Part shown: in pieces, positions 10,200 to 20,780 of the stretch
Layout: every line of letters starts with the position of its first letter
Position numbering within the stretch: the stretch's first letter is position 1
NCBI GenBank assembly: GCA_024699855.1
Contig: JAMPIQ010000002.1
Location: forward strand, 5,456,001-5,520,000
Length of the DNA stretch: 64,000 nt
Origin: Aphelenchoides besseyi
Taxonomy: Eukaryota; Nematoda; Chromadorea; Rhabditida; Aphelenchoididae
Direction: 5' to 3'
The notes under the pieces: generated by a model
Seen by the model: only the letters and a program-made list of their open reading frames with translations
Told to the model about the DNA's origin: nothing
The model's database searches: none
Program-made: the position numbers and the translations under genes

Positions 10200-11361
10200 T
10201 CACTTTCTGAAATTGGACATTGAATTTGTCTCTTTGTATTTAAATTTACCGTTGTGGCGATGGAAAACACTCAAAAATTTGAAAGAGATCAAGTGTTTAA
10301 AAGCTCGTCGATATTGCGGTAAACTACCAATAGTGAACACAGAGCAAAACGCTGGACTGGCAAAGATTAGAAGCATAAACCATTGGATGTAAAGCAAACT
10401 TGAGTCATCTTCGTAATGAATCATAAGAATAGCAAAAAAGCAGGGAAAATGATAGGAGAAGGTGGGAACTGATGTTCGAATAAGGAGAATACGGCGTAGT
10501 CGTTTTTTATAGTGCATTTGATGTTTATCGTGAGACAACTGAATGGATCGAGTGATTTTGAATGTTGCATAAATTGCTGTGAAAACCGTGAATATAATTT
10601 GGAAAAGTAAAAGAATCAAAAAAGTGCCGGTAAACGTACGACGATTGTTGTATTGACGAGGAATCTGTATGACTAAAGAGTTGTCAAGTAGCGGTTGCAA
10701 ACTTCCGAGTTCATGATAGAAGTCCTTGTCAACATTGTAATCTATTTTAGTCTAAGTATTACTATGAAGTTGATTTGAAAACTGTTATTACTCACCACAT
10801 TAGTTGACACGACAGAAGTCAACAACTTGGAATAGTAAGCTGATGCAAGTAAAATGCCACTCAACGAAGTGTGGAAGAACAGGTAAATGAAGACGCCTTG
10901 ACGCAAAGTTATTTGACGTGCAAGTAGTGGAAAGCGAAAAGCACAAACGTTGGTGGCCAAACAAAGTGTGTAACTTCAAAAAATACGTAAAATACTTTTA
11001 ATCGAACTTACGCTGTGGTCTTATTAAGGAGTAGAATGAGAGCAAAAACGAATTGCAGATTTCCACCAATAAACGGACCAAATTGTTTAACTAATCCGGT
11101 AATCACACAAACGCTATCCAAGACCAAGGGACGCACCAACAAGCCAATATGAACGATAATCATAAACGACCAAAATCCGGCGTTTAACATCGTGTACCGA
11201 TAGATACTCATCTCTTTTGGCGTGTGAACTAAAACTACAACCAAAAAAAAGAGTTGGATTGCAATACAAGCCACAAGAATCCAATTGTATGTCTCCAACA
11301 TTTGATTGGGATTCTGAATCAAAATTCCCATCTTGATCGCTTGCAATTGATTGTCGTTCAA
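10200..11361 (-). CDS. Nematode seven-transmembrane chemoreceptor (Srh/Str superfamily type)
   Basis: Three exons (about 11361-11010, 10960-10790, 10735-10200) encode seven hydrophobic segments: WILVACIAIQLFFLVVVLV; TMLNAGFWSFMIIVHIGLLV; FIGGNLQFVFALILLL; GVFIYLFFHTSLSGILLASA; FLILLLFQIIFTVFTAIYA; FPCFFAILMIH; and WFMLLIFASPAFCSVFTIG. The motif LPQYRRAFK after the last segment is the nematode YR-type motif. The block TPKEMSIYRYTMLN before helix 2 also fits Srh/Str-like receptors. Such receptors sense odorants or pheromones in ciliated neurons. The N-terminal exon is uncertain: the frame is open upstream of 11361 and needs another exon near 11.4-11.5 kb. Confidence 0.8.
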
Positions 11362-11640
11362 GAGCTTATGTCCACTTCTGAATTATCATCCAACTCGATA
11401 AACACCAAAGAGAATACAAAATAGATTCATATCGTAAGCCAATTTTTTGGTGACAAGATAATTGAGTTCCGAACATACCACGTTGAACAATCGCATTATC
11501 CATTGAACGCGTAGTGTCGGACATTAAATTTAATTTGTCCTGGGCTCAACTTTACAACCGTCACGTGTTGCTCAATTCACTTAGCTCTACAACTTATAGA
11601 CGTCGGAATAATTACGAAACGAAAAGACCAATTTATTATG

Positions 11641-11700
11641 GCATAAGGAATGTTCAAATAGTCAAGGATCAAAACCGGAATTTGAATTTTAGCACGTCAA
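11641..11700. repeat. Dispersed repeat, copy 1
   Basis: A stretch beginning GCATAAGGAATGTTCAAATA and running through GGATCAAAACCGGAA to AGCACGT recurs nearly unchanged at 19143-19202. The two copies are direct repeats about 7.5 kb apart, flanking the island that holds the unknown genes and the LTR element. Confidence 0.8.
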
Positions 11701-12365
11701 TCACCGGTCTCGAACAGTCCTCCTACACTCTCACACGAGCAAACTCGTGATGTCGCCAATGAAAATGCCCCCGCATCGGCCGTTTCTATCGAACGTACGG
11801 AAGAAAACGAAAGAACCACTGAATCGCGAACAACCACCGTTCAACCCAGCACAACCATTCGTTTACCATCACCGGGATTAGATGTCGCCAATCAAAAGCG
11901 TGTACTTGTTCCGCCAAACGACAATTTGGTTCTAAATGCTCAAACTCGTGCTCCAACAGTGCTTCCGGACGTGAACCCAACCCACAATTCACAAAGGCGT
12001 GAGGATTCACAACTCGACGACACGTGTGGCATCAACGACACCTCTTTCAAGAATCCGGCGGATTCTCGTCTTCCACTAACAACCACATTCGTGCGTGATG
12101 GTTTTATGGGCAAGTACACGAATTCTTTTCGTTCGAAATTCTATTTTAAGGTAATCGAGGAAACACACGCGCTCGTTTCGACCTCGAAAAACTCGTGACA
12201 TTGGATTCTCAACCCAACAAGCCTACGAGCCAACTAGACGGTAAGAGTAAGCCGAATTTCATTTGCTTTATGAGTTGTTTAGGAACAGCCGGTATTTCCA
12301 GAGGCACATCACCCGACATTCTCACGCAGATCCAGTTAATCACGAACAACCAAAGTCAACAGTAA
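11691..12365 (+). CDS. 3' exons of an unknown Thr/Asn/Pro-rich protein
   Basis: From an acceptor near 11690 a frame runs with low-complexity content (TRDVANENAPASAVSIERT, TTESRTTTVQPSTTIRLPSP, NDNLVLNAQTRAPTVLP). It crosses an intron (about 12101-12148) and one near 12240-12282, and ends ISRGTSPDILTQIQ...QSQQ with TAA at 12363-12365. AATAAA follows at 12431. I found no recognised domain. The 5' exons are not resolved; an overlapping frame beginning at 11514 may belong to it or be chance. The first exon border coincides with the dispersed repeat. Confidence 0.45.
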
Positions 12366-12461
12366 ACACCAGTTTCTCGTCATTGTTTTAATTAGTCGTT
12401 TAATTTGTGTTATTTTTAAATTGTTTTCAAAATAAATCGTTTTTTCGATATTCTTTTCACA

Positions 12462-12704
12462 TCAATATCCCCTGTCGTTACAAATTAAAAGGAAAATATT
12501 CCCGTGGGCAACTTGTTGCTCGATTTCGAACATCAAGAATTGCTGATCGATTTTAGACATCAAGTTGCCCGAAGGCAGATAAATTGTTGCTTGATTTGAG
12601 GCATCAAACCTTGTTGCTCGATTTCGAACATCAAGAATTGTTGCTCGATTATTCGGCTCTTTTTTCCTTCGAAAATAAAAGCGGACGCGTTCGGTCGCTA
12701 ACAA
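12462..12704. repeat. Short degenerate tandem repeat of a CGATTT-AACATCAAG unit
   Basis: The unit TTGTTGCTCGATTTCGAACATCAAGAATTG occurs near 12510 and again near 12610, with decayed versions between (GATCGATTTTAGACATCAAG, TTGCTTGATTTGAGGCATCA). On the minus strand the same stretch is one open frame of 80 codons carrying a repeated (R/Q)AT motif (NRATILDV, NRATRFDA, NQATIYLP). The frame is probably a by-product of a repeat unit whose length is a multiple of three. Confidence 0.6.
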
Positions 12705-12915
12705 ACAAATTATTCTCGAGTTTTTGTATTAGATATGCGATCTTGTAGTATTTATTTTTTAAAACGTTAAAACGTGATATGCATGATTACCGGATGTGGC
12801 AAGAAAAATGTGAAAAGAGAAACGACAAAAATTAAATGTAAAGTAGAAAAAAACCCGGAAAGACTTAATTTCTCACATACGATCTCAGTTCTTTCGCTCA
12901 TCGGTGAATATAAAG

Positions 12916-13718
12916 TTAAGAAGCAAAACCAAAATGCTCGAGTACGCGAGCAAGCACAAATTGTGTGTAATCCGGAATTGCCTGCAGTTCCAAGTGGTAA
13001 TACTCGTTATCATTTTTTTGCCGCGAATATGCCACCACCTAAATGTCAACGTTACAAATGAAAAGGTCATAAAACAAACCTTCTTAGCAAATTCCCGATC
13101 ATGCGTTTCCAAACATCTGATCAGAACTCGTAACTCTGACAGGAAATTGATGTGATATTTCTTGAGTGTTCTGCTTTGATACTCGACGGAGCAGACGGGC
13201 AAAGACGCGAGTTCGCAGTCGATCGCGAGATGTTCCAAAATTTCGCCGACTGGCACAATTCCATAACATGCTAATGCATAGTTATTGGTGAAGCGCTCGC
13301 CTCGGCTGACTCGAGTGTTGTAGTAGCCATATTTCAAATAGCCGTATATTAAAAGACCTAAAAACACAAATAAGAATTGTCATAAACAGAACTTTACCCC
13401 CGATGTTCATATCACCAACTTGTAGAAATCTGGCGGCCGTGTACGCGAGTTTGAAGCGATGGATCATCCACAAAGTGGCCCCATTTGGGAAACCATGAGT
13501 CTAAACACGATAGCCACAGTCGAGCAGGAAGTTTAACTTACCGCTATGATTACAAAGCGGCCTCTCAACCGATCGTTCTCTTCAAAAACAGCCGCGAGTT
13601 TGGTACACAAAGAAGAGTTCTCGACGACGAGCACGAACAAGATTCTATCGTCCGGTTGAATACTCGACGATCGAAGTAGCTTCTCCGTTAGCACCACCCG
13701 AACCGTTTTTACTGGCAC
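12916..13718 (-). CDS. Unknown protein, four exons
   Basis: Exons at about 13718-13540, 13475-13395, 13360-13070 and 13037-12916 join in phase with canonical introns. The product begins MPVKTVRVVLTEKLLRSSSI. It contains ATLWMIHRFKLAYTAARFLQ, the Tyr-rich LLIYGYLKYGYYNTRVSRGE, EILEHLAIDCELASLPVCS and LKKYHINFLSELRVLIRCLE, and ends VLARVLEHFGFAS. I recognise no domain. The absence of a signal peptide suggests an intracellular protein. It is tandem with, and on the same strand as, the unknown gene at 13964-15488, with about 250 bp between them. AATAAA-like sequence at 13761 lies on the opposite strand. Confidence 0.5.
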
Positions 13719-13963
13719 TAGTTGTTCACGAGGCTGGTGTAAGGTTTTGTATTCTCCTTACAATAAAATCGAATAAATCTACTTAGGTAATAGAGAAGTT
13801 TATTTAAGCGATGGACGAAAATAAAGTACACAACTACACTTGATGAAGAAAAAAGGTCGAAGTAAAGGTTGGGTGGAGAGAAGATTCGTTAACGATAAAT
13901 TGGAGGCGGGGTTAAGGGTGCGGCGCTCTAGAACTTGATTAAGAAGGAATTTATAACGGGACG

Positions 13964-15488
13964 TTACAGCTGGTTGCTCAACAGGCTCACATGTCCGGTA
14001 ACTGATATGTCGTACCCAAGGAAAACGTCGAGCTCGAATATGGTTGATGTCAACAGTTTGCAAATTATGCCGACCGTTCTACGAGCAATTTTCACTCGTT
14101 TCACAAATATCTCCCCCGCCGAGTTAACGAGAAAAAGATACTCCTCGTAATGCAGCATACTGCAAATGAACAGTAAATTGTATCCCCAACCTTTCTAGTT
14201 ACTTTGCGAACAGCGGAAACTGTCGACGATAGACGCGATTCAGGACGAAAAAGATGCGAAAAAACACTCCAAGCCGAAACCCGTACATCGGGAACACGTA
14301 GCCGTTCACCTCCGGGACCGTAAAAACCACATCTAAACTATTGCAACATGACTAACACAAAAAATTAACCTACAACAGCCACAGAAAAAAGCCTGTCGCA
14401 CAAACGACTCCACCATACGCTGAATCTTTCCTTCTCAAGTTTGCAGCGAGGGGTCAGTCTCGACAAGCGCAACTTCTTCGCGGTCCCAACTTTCTTGAGT
14501 CGCATGCTTCACCTCGAATTTGTGCGCGGTTTCACTATTCCATTTCCACATAAGACGGTAAAATACGCGCTTGAGCAACTGTCGTTGAAGACTATCCACA
14601 TCGTCGACCCGTTTGCTCGTTTGAATGGTCACGAAATGAAAGATCGAGTCTCGCAAATCGTCGGGAAACGTGCCGACAAGCTGAGAAATATAACGAGCAA
14701 GACGTTCTGCGTACGAAAAAAACCATGGACAGCCAACGAATTCGGAATACATCTCTCCATATCTACCGACAAAAAGTTCACAATTCGAACGCGATTTCGC
14801 TACTTCAATGTCGATCAGCGCAACATGGTCGTTGTCTGAAATACAAAAAGACTCAAACGACACGCCGGAAGACCGTAAAAAGAACGTCGACTTAAACACC
14901 CACCGTCCTCTTCTTCGTCCTCGTCCTCGTGCGCAAACTCTTCGTTAAACGCTGCAGTTTCTTCGTCGATTTCAACGGATGCCTCTCGCGAATTTGAATT
15001 GCGTGAATTCAGAGTGTCGGATAGTTGACTAACGTTCGGCCGCTCTTGTCGTCCAGATTCAACTTCATCATATTCGTGTTGACTCGAGGCGGACGCTTCG
15101 GGTTGATCATGTTCCGATTTAATTGAAATTTCACGAGTTTGTCGAGAACCCTGCGCGTCCAACGAGCACCATCCCGAACATCCAACCACAGGCTCTTCTT
15201 TGAAACCATGATCAGAGTTCGTCGTGACTTCTCCACCAATCGACAAATCGAGAGTTTCCTTTAACACGACTGCCAACTTCGGACGCTTTGGCTCTTCTGT
15301 CTGCTCCAACGCACCATAACGTTGTTGATAACGGTCGTCGCGAGTTTGTGTTGGTTTAACATAATTCGAATTGTATCTCCGTTTAACGTCCTCATCGTCA
15401 GACGAGTATTCGGAAGTCTCAACTCGCTAAAATCGAAACAGTCTTCAACACTAAGAAACTCTGTACCTACCTTTCGTTTCGAACTCAT
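13964..15488 (-). CDS. Unknown acidic nuclear-type protein with a long folded C-terminal region
   Basis: The start MSSKRK is followed by a 44 bp intron and a charged region: SEYSSDDEDVKRRYNSNYVK, then Ser/Glu-rich sequence with several KxE patterns (EISIKSEHDQPE), ending in DEDEEEDGG. The next exon (about 14835-14440) changes character: DNDHVALIDIEVAKSRSNCE, PWFFSYAERLARYISQLVGT, LRDSIFHFVTIQTSKRVDDV and RVFYRLMWKWNSETAHKFEV. Two further exons hold VPEVNGYVFPMYGFRLGVFF and MLHYEEYLFLVNSAGEIFVK to the stop at 13964. The basic start and acidic tract suggest a nuclear protein, but I recognise no domain. The + strand frame at 14441-14839 overlaps it and lacks exon support. The exon border near 14400-14340 is weak. 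Confidence 0.5.
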
Positions 15489-15677
15489 TTGAGGCGCAGG
15501 TACTCGAATCTGAACATGAACACCCTAAAAAGTTGTATTGATCATCATACCCGCGAACCATTTCAAATATCATGAGAATCCAACAACAGTAACTCAAAAT
15601 TAATATCCGTGGCTCAATTGTTTATTTGACGAAATTTAAAGTTAAAACATGATGATTTCACTACGCCCAATTATTCC

Positions 15678-16561
15678 TCAAAATACGTTTCCGCCATGTA
15701 GATTCGCGCGAGCGCGATCCCGTGCCATCATTTCCATCAACTGTGCCCGAATCGCAGTTCTCTACAAACGCAAAGTGTGGTTACAATAGTTAAAACATAT
15801 CAGTACCTTTGCCGACAACTTCACGCTCTTTTTCGAAACTCTCGATTTTGGGTTCAACCATCGACTCACCGTATTAGTACGGCGTCGTTGATTTGTAGTT
15901 TTCGTATAAATCATCAGTCCAACGTCGCCTTGTTTTCGTGCAAATATAATCTCTCCCCACGCAAGTGTTTCCTTGTCGATGGCTTCAAAATACAACTTGT
16001 TCTTCTCGAATTCGACGGCATGTTTGCCCTTGAAATGATTTCTGAGCTGACGAGAGTGTGTGCCGAACTTTGTCCCAAATTTGTGCCCACACTCATCGAT
16101 CGAACATCGCAAGTGCCCGCTGATGTGTGACCATTCGATCCAGTCCGCGTATTTGCTCTTACTCCTAACATTAGACTCGAATTTTTTGACCTGTATCACA
16201 GGCACCTTAAAAGCAGTACGAAAAATTGCAGTCAAAAATTACTTACCCACTCATCGTCAAACACCTGTTCATCCGAATTCCACTCGAATATGTGCTTTGT
16301 GACCATGTGAGTTTTAGCTGTGGCCATAACTGCACGCTCCGTCACAATACCGTAGTCGTAACGGCAAATGATACAGCGCCGTCGCCCGATTAGGCGAGAG
16401 TTTTCAATAAACGAGGCTGTTTTCTCAAATCTTTTGCGTTTGATGATGTGTGGAGCCTATAAGATCAACAGTATAAGAAGAGCATTTCACGATTACCCAA
16501 TCTCCAGGATCACACGCATCGTAGTGATCGGGGTGCGACGTTTTACAGTTGTAAAGGTTTG
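15678..16561 (-). CDS. Protein with two BED/C2H2-like zinc fingers, 5' end next to an LTR
   Basis: Exons at about 16545-16500, 16455-16250, 16205-15875, 15870-15808 and 15760-15678. The first finger-like unit reads RRRCIICRYDYG, then AKTHMVTKH; the second reads CSIDECGHKFGTKFG, then SRQLRNHFKGKH. The pattern C-x2-C or C-x4-C followed by Leu-x2-His-x4-His resembles BED fingers, which bind DNA and are common in hAT transposase-derived proteins and chromatin factors. The C-terminus is short and Arg-rich (AQLMEMMARDRARANLHGG) and ends NVF. No hAT dimerisation region is present. The upstream exon (NCKTSHPDHYDACDPGDW) lies only about 40 bp from LTR-like sequence, so the gene may have lost its original 5' end or promoter. 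Confidence 0.5.
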
Positions 16562-16950
16562 AGTTCTTTACTTAAAATTAAACCGAACGATCCAATTATG
16601 CGGTTTATTGTAGCTACTAGTTAACAACAATTAGAGCGGGAAGGAAATCCGACTCGTTGCGAGGAGCGGATTTTTGGGAGTGATCGGGACCCGACCACTC
16701 AAAAGCTTCCCTTCGAGTAGGCGGGGTCTCCTCTTAACAAAGTTCTTACGGATCTAAAGATCCGTACACAGTGCTCCGCGAAGTCGCACGCAATACGTCT
16801 AGCGAGTGGATACTTGTTGGGTAGTGGAATCTCACAACGTCTTGGCCTTCCGTTCTGACGCGGTAGGCCGTTGTTTTTTTGGACTCTCGTATTAGATTAT
16901 TATTGTTGGTATCTTAGTTCTAATAAACGCTTTGTAACTAAAGGACCCAA

Positions 16951-16966
16951 CAAATTGGCGCAGTCA
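16951..16966 (+). other. Putative tRNA primer-binding site of the LTR element
   Basis: AATTGGCGCAGTC immediately follows the presumed LTR end (GGACCCAACA). TGGCGC-type starts, complementary to a tRNA 3' end plus CCA, are typical primer-binding sites. Position and sequence support this; the matching tRNA was not identified. Confidence 0.5.
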
Positions 16967-17033
16967 ACATCGAAAAGAACCAACTAAAAGGTGAAAGGTT
17001 TGAAGAATTGTTGTTGCTCTTGGAATTTCAGCA

Positions 17034-18614
17034 ATGGAATCGGTAATAAAGACTTGCAAGATCCAAATATCACGCTCTTCAAATACGATCCGAGAAGCAA
17101 TCAAGCAAGTCGATGCCTTGGAGAAGGAGAGCCTTACCGCCGAAAGAAACTCATCAAATTGGAAGCTATTTTGCGAAACTCTATCGCGAATATTACCAAA
17201 TACGAGGAAAAGTGGTCGCTCGCGGGAGAAGATGATATGGACGACTACACAGCAAACACGAACGACTACATCCAAGCGGTACTGGAAGGAAAGGTTGCGA
17301 TGGACGACGTTCAAGCGATGTTGGAACCGAAAAGAACGACCGCAACAACAGCAACGACTGGTGGAATCACGTCGTCGGTCACATCGATGTTAGCTGAAGC
17401 ACGAAATCTCCTGCCGACGTTCAAATACGTCAAAGAAGGCGAGCAGGATTTCGACGACTACCTGCTACGTTTCAAAGCAGTAGTCGAGACAACAACGCTT
17501 ACGACGAGTCAACAACGAACGTTGCTATTGTCGGTTCTTGGAGACTCCGAGCTCACTCGTTTGCGAGACAGTTTGATGCCCAACGCACCGGAACTTTGCA
17601 CACTCGACATCCTCACTGCGAAACTCAAGGTTCTGTTCTCTAATCGGAAGACTCTATTTCAGAAGAGACTCGACTTTCTATCCGCACGACATGCAGCTGG
17701 TGAGTCAATTGATGAACTTGCAGATCGCGTTAACAAGTTGTTCGCTCAAGCAAATTGGGGAGCAATGTCGGGCGAGCAAATCAAGAGCTTGATCTTGGTC
17801 AACTCGTTGAAAGCCGCTGGAGACGAACCGTTCACGAGTGCAGTTCTGCGCGAAATCGAGAGCAAAGAAGGAGACACTACGTTGGATGGATTGCGAGTGA
17901 TCTGCCGAGGAATCGAGAATCACGCTCGAAATTGCCAACGAATGAAAATGGAGGACCCTACCTCGTTCATCAAACAAGTCAACGAGTCCGAAGAGCAGAT
18001 TGCCAAGTTCGAGTACAAGAAGACGACGAAGAAGAGACAACCAAAAAAGAACTCACCGACACCCGAAGAGCCACCGTCCACTGGAAAAGTGCGGCAAATG
18101 CGGTCGAGTCCACGAGAAGAAGAACTGTCCGGCATTCAAGTCCACATGCAACCAATGTGGCAAAACGGGACATTGGGCAGCAAAATGCCGAACGAAGGCG
18201 CTTAACACCATCAACATCAGCCAAATGCTGGTCAACGTGCCGAAGACACAACCCGTCAAACGAACCGTCTTGATCAATGGAATCGAAATGGAGTTCGAGT
18301 TGGATTCGGGAGCACGAGTGTGTGCAATTGGGCTGCGACAGTTAAAAGAACTGGGCAACCCGAAGTTGCAAGCGTCCAAAGTGAACGTTCGGGGAGCCGA
18401 TGGTAAGCCAATTCAAGTTCAAGGATCATTTCAGGCAACGATTGATTGGCGAGGAGTCAAAGGACAATCGGAGGTCTTGGTCTTGAACATGGAGAATCAA
18501 GCGCTACTTTCGTTGGACATCATCACAGCACTGGGAACGTGTGAATTCCACTACCCAACAATAGCCATAGTGACACGAATCGATGGCACAACGAAAGTTC
18601 ATTCTCGAGTCTGA
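17034..18614 (+). pseudogene. Frame-disrupted gag-protease region of the LTR element
   Basis: Coding potential switches frame twice. It starts in one frame at 17034 (coiled-coil-like, rich in Glu, Lys and Ser). It continues in a second frame from about 17200 to 18040, with Gag-like helical sequence (FDDYLLRFKAVVETTTLT and FLSARHAAGESIDELADRV). It then returns to the first frame for two zinc-knuckle-like units (CGKCGRVHEKKNC and CNQCGKTGHWAAKC) and a protease with the active-site triplet in FELDSGARVCAIG, later ALLSLDIITALG. The frame switches are described as they stand and not repaired. They fit a decayed copy, or one programmed shift plus an error. Confidence 0.65.
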
Positions 18615-19142
18615 ATACTCCAAAAACTCGCGGAATCTGTAGTAAGCACTGCGCGCTCTGTTCTTTCCAACGTGCGTCTAAATCGCACTGTGCGTTTCAA
18701 ACATAGCCCGCAACATACCCAATCATCACACGGGCTTCTTCATGGCCACAAATCACCAAATCACGAATATGAGGGTCTAAAACACAGAAAATGTATTTTC
18801 GCAACAGCTCGCTATCTAATCTACTCCAAACTAAGCACAGAGTAGCATTTCAAATTTACACCAATCGCGCCGATCTCCAAAAAGTACGCTCTGGCCAATT
18901 ATATCACACCCCAAACAATCCGTTTAAAACCACATAACCGTGACAAAGGAACGCCAACGAGACAAATGCTCGCACTGGACCGACGACCACTCTTTAACCG
19001 ACCAACGTTTGTCATTAATTTGTAATAATCTAATAAGTCTCAAGTTTCAATTCTTCGAGTTTATTGCGACACCCGACAGATTCTGATTAAATAAATGTCT
19101 TTATAGGATGCTCCACGGCGTTTATTGTAAAAAAGTTTGAAG

Positions 19143-19202
19143 GCATAAGGAATGTTCAAATAGTCGAGGATCAAAACCGGAACTTGAATTAGATTAGCAC
19201 GT
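19143..19202. repeat. Dispersed repeat, copy 2
   Basis: Direct repeat of the 11641-11700 stretch, with a few substitutions and a short insertion before AGCACGT. Its right edge reaches the stop codon of the secreted-protein gene on the minus strand, so here it forms that gene's 3' flank. Confidence 0.8.
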
Positions 19203-20299
19203 TGTAGTTGTCGCACATCCTGAACATGAAGCGTAACTGAAATGTCGTCATTAAATTACTTAGTTTGAGTAAATTTTTTTATTCTACACGTGCCTACAGA
19301 ACCAAAGTATTGTCGTGTATTTTGTGTAAAATAATGAAGTTTGCTTATTTTTCCCGTGGAATTTTAAAGCGTTCTTTGTTAGATAATTACGCTAAAGAGA
19401 ATCAAGTATAGTTGATGCTCGCAAAAAAAAGTTTCAATTTTCTGTTTGATATAAATGCATTTAGTCAAAGCATTAAATTCACCAACCTGACTTCTGGATA
19501 TTGTCCAGAGGTGATGGGCAGACGATCAAGTGTTGCGGGGTTTATTTGTTGAGCAGCTGTGATTGTCGTAGTACCATCAGAGATACCTGCAAGAAGCAAT
19601 TACTAGAGCTTATAAGCGCGAACTCTTGTACCTTGCGTATCATCTTGTGCGACAACAACCGCGTAAACATTGCATGTTCCGGCATTACAGTACGGATATA
19701 AAACAACGTTTACATTCTGATCCGTACGAGTATAGCAAGTGCCTTAAAAACACAAGCTTTTGCAAAATTAAACGCTAAACATACCGTCGGGACTGCAAAC
19801 ACATAAGTTGGTACATGTAACTCCACCAATTGCTTTCTCGTCACTTAAATCATTTATTTCTAATTGATATTCATGCGTAAAGTTACCTGGCAGCTGGAAC
19901 AACAATACCGGAGTCCTAATGACAATTTGAATGTTTACTGTCTTAGCTAAAATTACTTACTGGATAATAATTGGCCGTTGCTGAGGCAGCACAATTCGTA
20001 CAAGATGCTACTGGGCTGACGGCTCCCCATAATGTACTGGAAACCGTAAAATCACCGGCTAACAAAGCATCTCCGGCTGTAACGTTAAGTTAAAGAACAA
20101 ATTCGACACGTTGTTACGTACCCATCGCTTGACATCGTGATGCTGTGGTTGTTGTTACTGCAATAGTGGTCGTTGTAACGACGGGAACAGTCGTTGTTGC
20201 GCTTGTTCCTCCACCACCATTAGTTCTTGCGCAAGCGTCAACAACCAAAGCCACAGAAAGACAACAAAAAGCTCCAGACAACAGCCACGATGTTCGCAT
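19194..20299 (-). CDS. Small secreted Cys/Thr-rich protein
   Basis: The start MRTSWLLSGAFCCLSVALVV is a strong signal peptide. It is followed by a Gly/Thr/Val mucin-like stretch (TTTVPVVTTTTIAVTTTTAS) suited to O-glycosylation. Later exons carry regularly spaced Cys: GDFTVSSTLWGAVSPVASCT with CTNC, TCTNLCVCSPDG, TCYTRTDQNVNVVLYPYCNA with TCNVYAVVV, and ISDGTTTITAAQQINPATLD. A last exon ends CSGCATTTTC with TAA at 19194. Introns are short except the last (about 250 bp). I recognise no family, but the layout (signal peptide, Thr-rich spacer, many Cys) resembles nematode surface-coat or secreted proteins. The last exon assignment is the weakest part. Confidence 0.6.
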
Positions 20300-20780
20300 T
20301 TTGTAAAATGATGAAAGCGAATTGGCGGCACTTTCGATTCCCGTCGATTGGTTGTCGACTCACCGAAAACCGCAAAACACGGACGTTTTTTGTGATAAGG
20401 TTGACGACGCAAATTTGGGTCATCGGATGTGAAGTCGATTGAAGAACTGGATTGAACAGGAAAGCCGGAGGCTAAATTCCCAACTGCCTGAAAATATGAA
20501 ACGAGAGTTTTAGCCATGAAGGCGGGACAATGGCGCAATTTGTAGCGTTTCGATCGCTTTACAAGCTTAATGATAATATTTCAAATGATCGCATAATTCC
20601 CTTGTTATATTCAATTGATCTTTGAGTTGTCGAAGGAAAATCGTCAACAATTTTATCTGACGAAAAGTTAAAACGATCATATTAAACAACAACTACATGG
20701 CATTAGTACAATGTGAATAAGTGGAAAGATTAGCGAACGTAACAATTCGATGAATCCATGAGTTTAACAGAAACAATAAT

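Larger units (their letters stand above)
16595..18614 (+). mobile_element. Partial LTR retrotransposon: LTR-like leader, gag and protease, no polymerase
   Basis: The leader at about 16595-16950 has LTR features: GC-rich stem sequences and a late AATAAA (about 16920). It is followed by AATTGGCGCAGTCAAC, which resembles a tRNA primer-binding site. Gag-like coding follows from 17034, then a Cys-His zinc knuckle and an aspartic protease. After 18614 I see no reverse transcriptase, RNase H or integrase motif, and no second copy of the leader that would be a 3' LTR. It is therefore a truncated element or a remnant of one. Confidence 0.7.

Noticed and set aside
14441..14839. 132-codon + strand frame
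   Set aside because: It is antisense to a minus-strand exon that joins in phase with neighbours; the + frame has no exon partners.
18615..19140. 3' LTR or polymerase remnant of the retroelement
   Set aside because: No match by eye to the 5' leader and no reverse transcriptase or integrase motif in any frame.
20155..20538. 127-codon minus-strand frame beginning MRHCPAFMAK
   Set aside because: It overlaps the signal-peptide exon of the secreted protein in another frame and shows no signal or motif.
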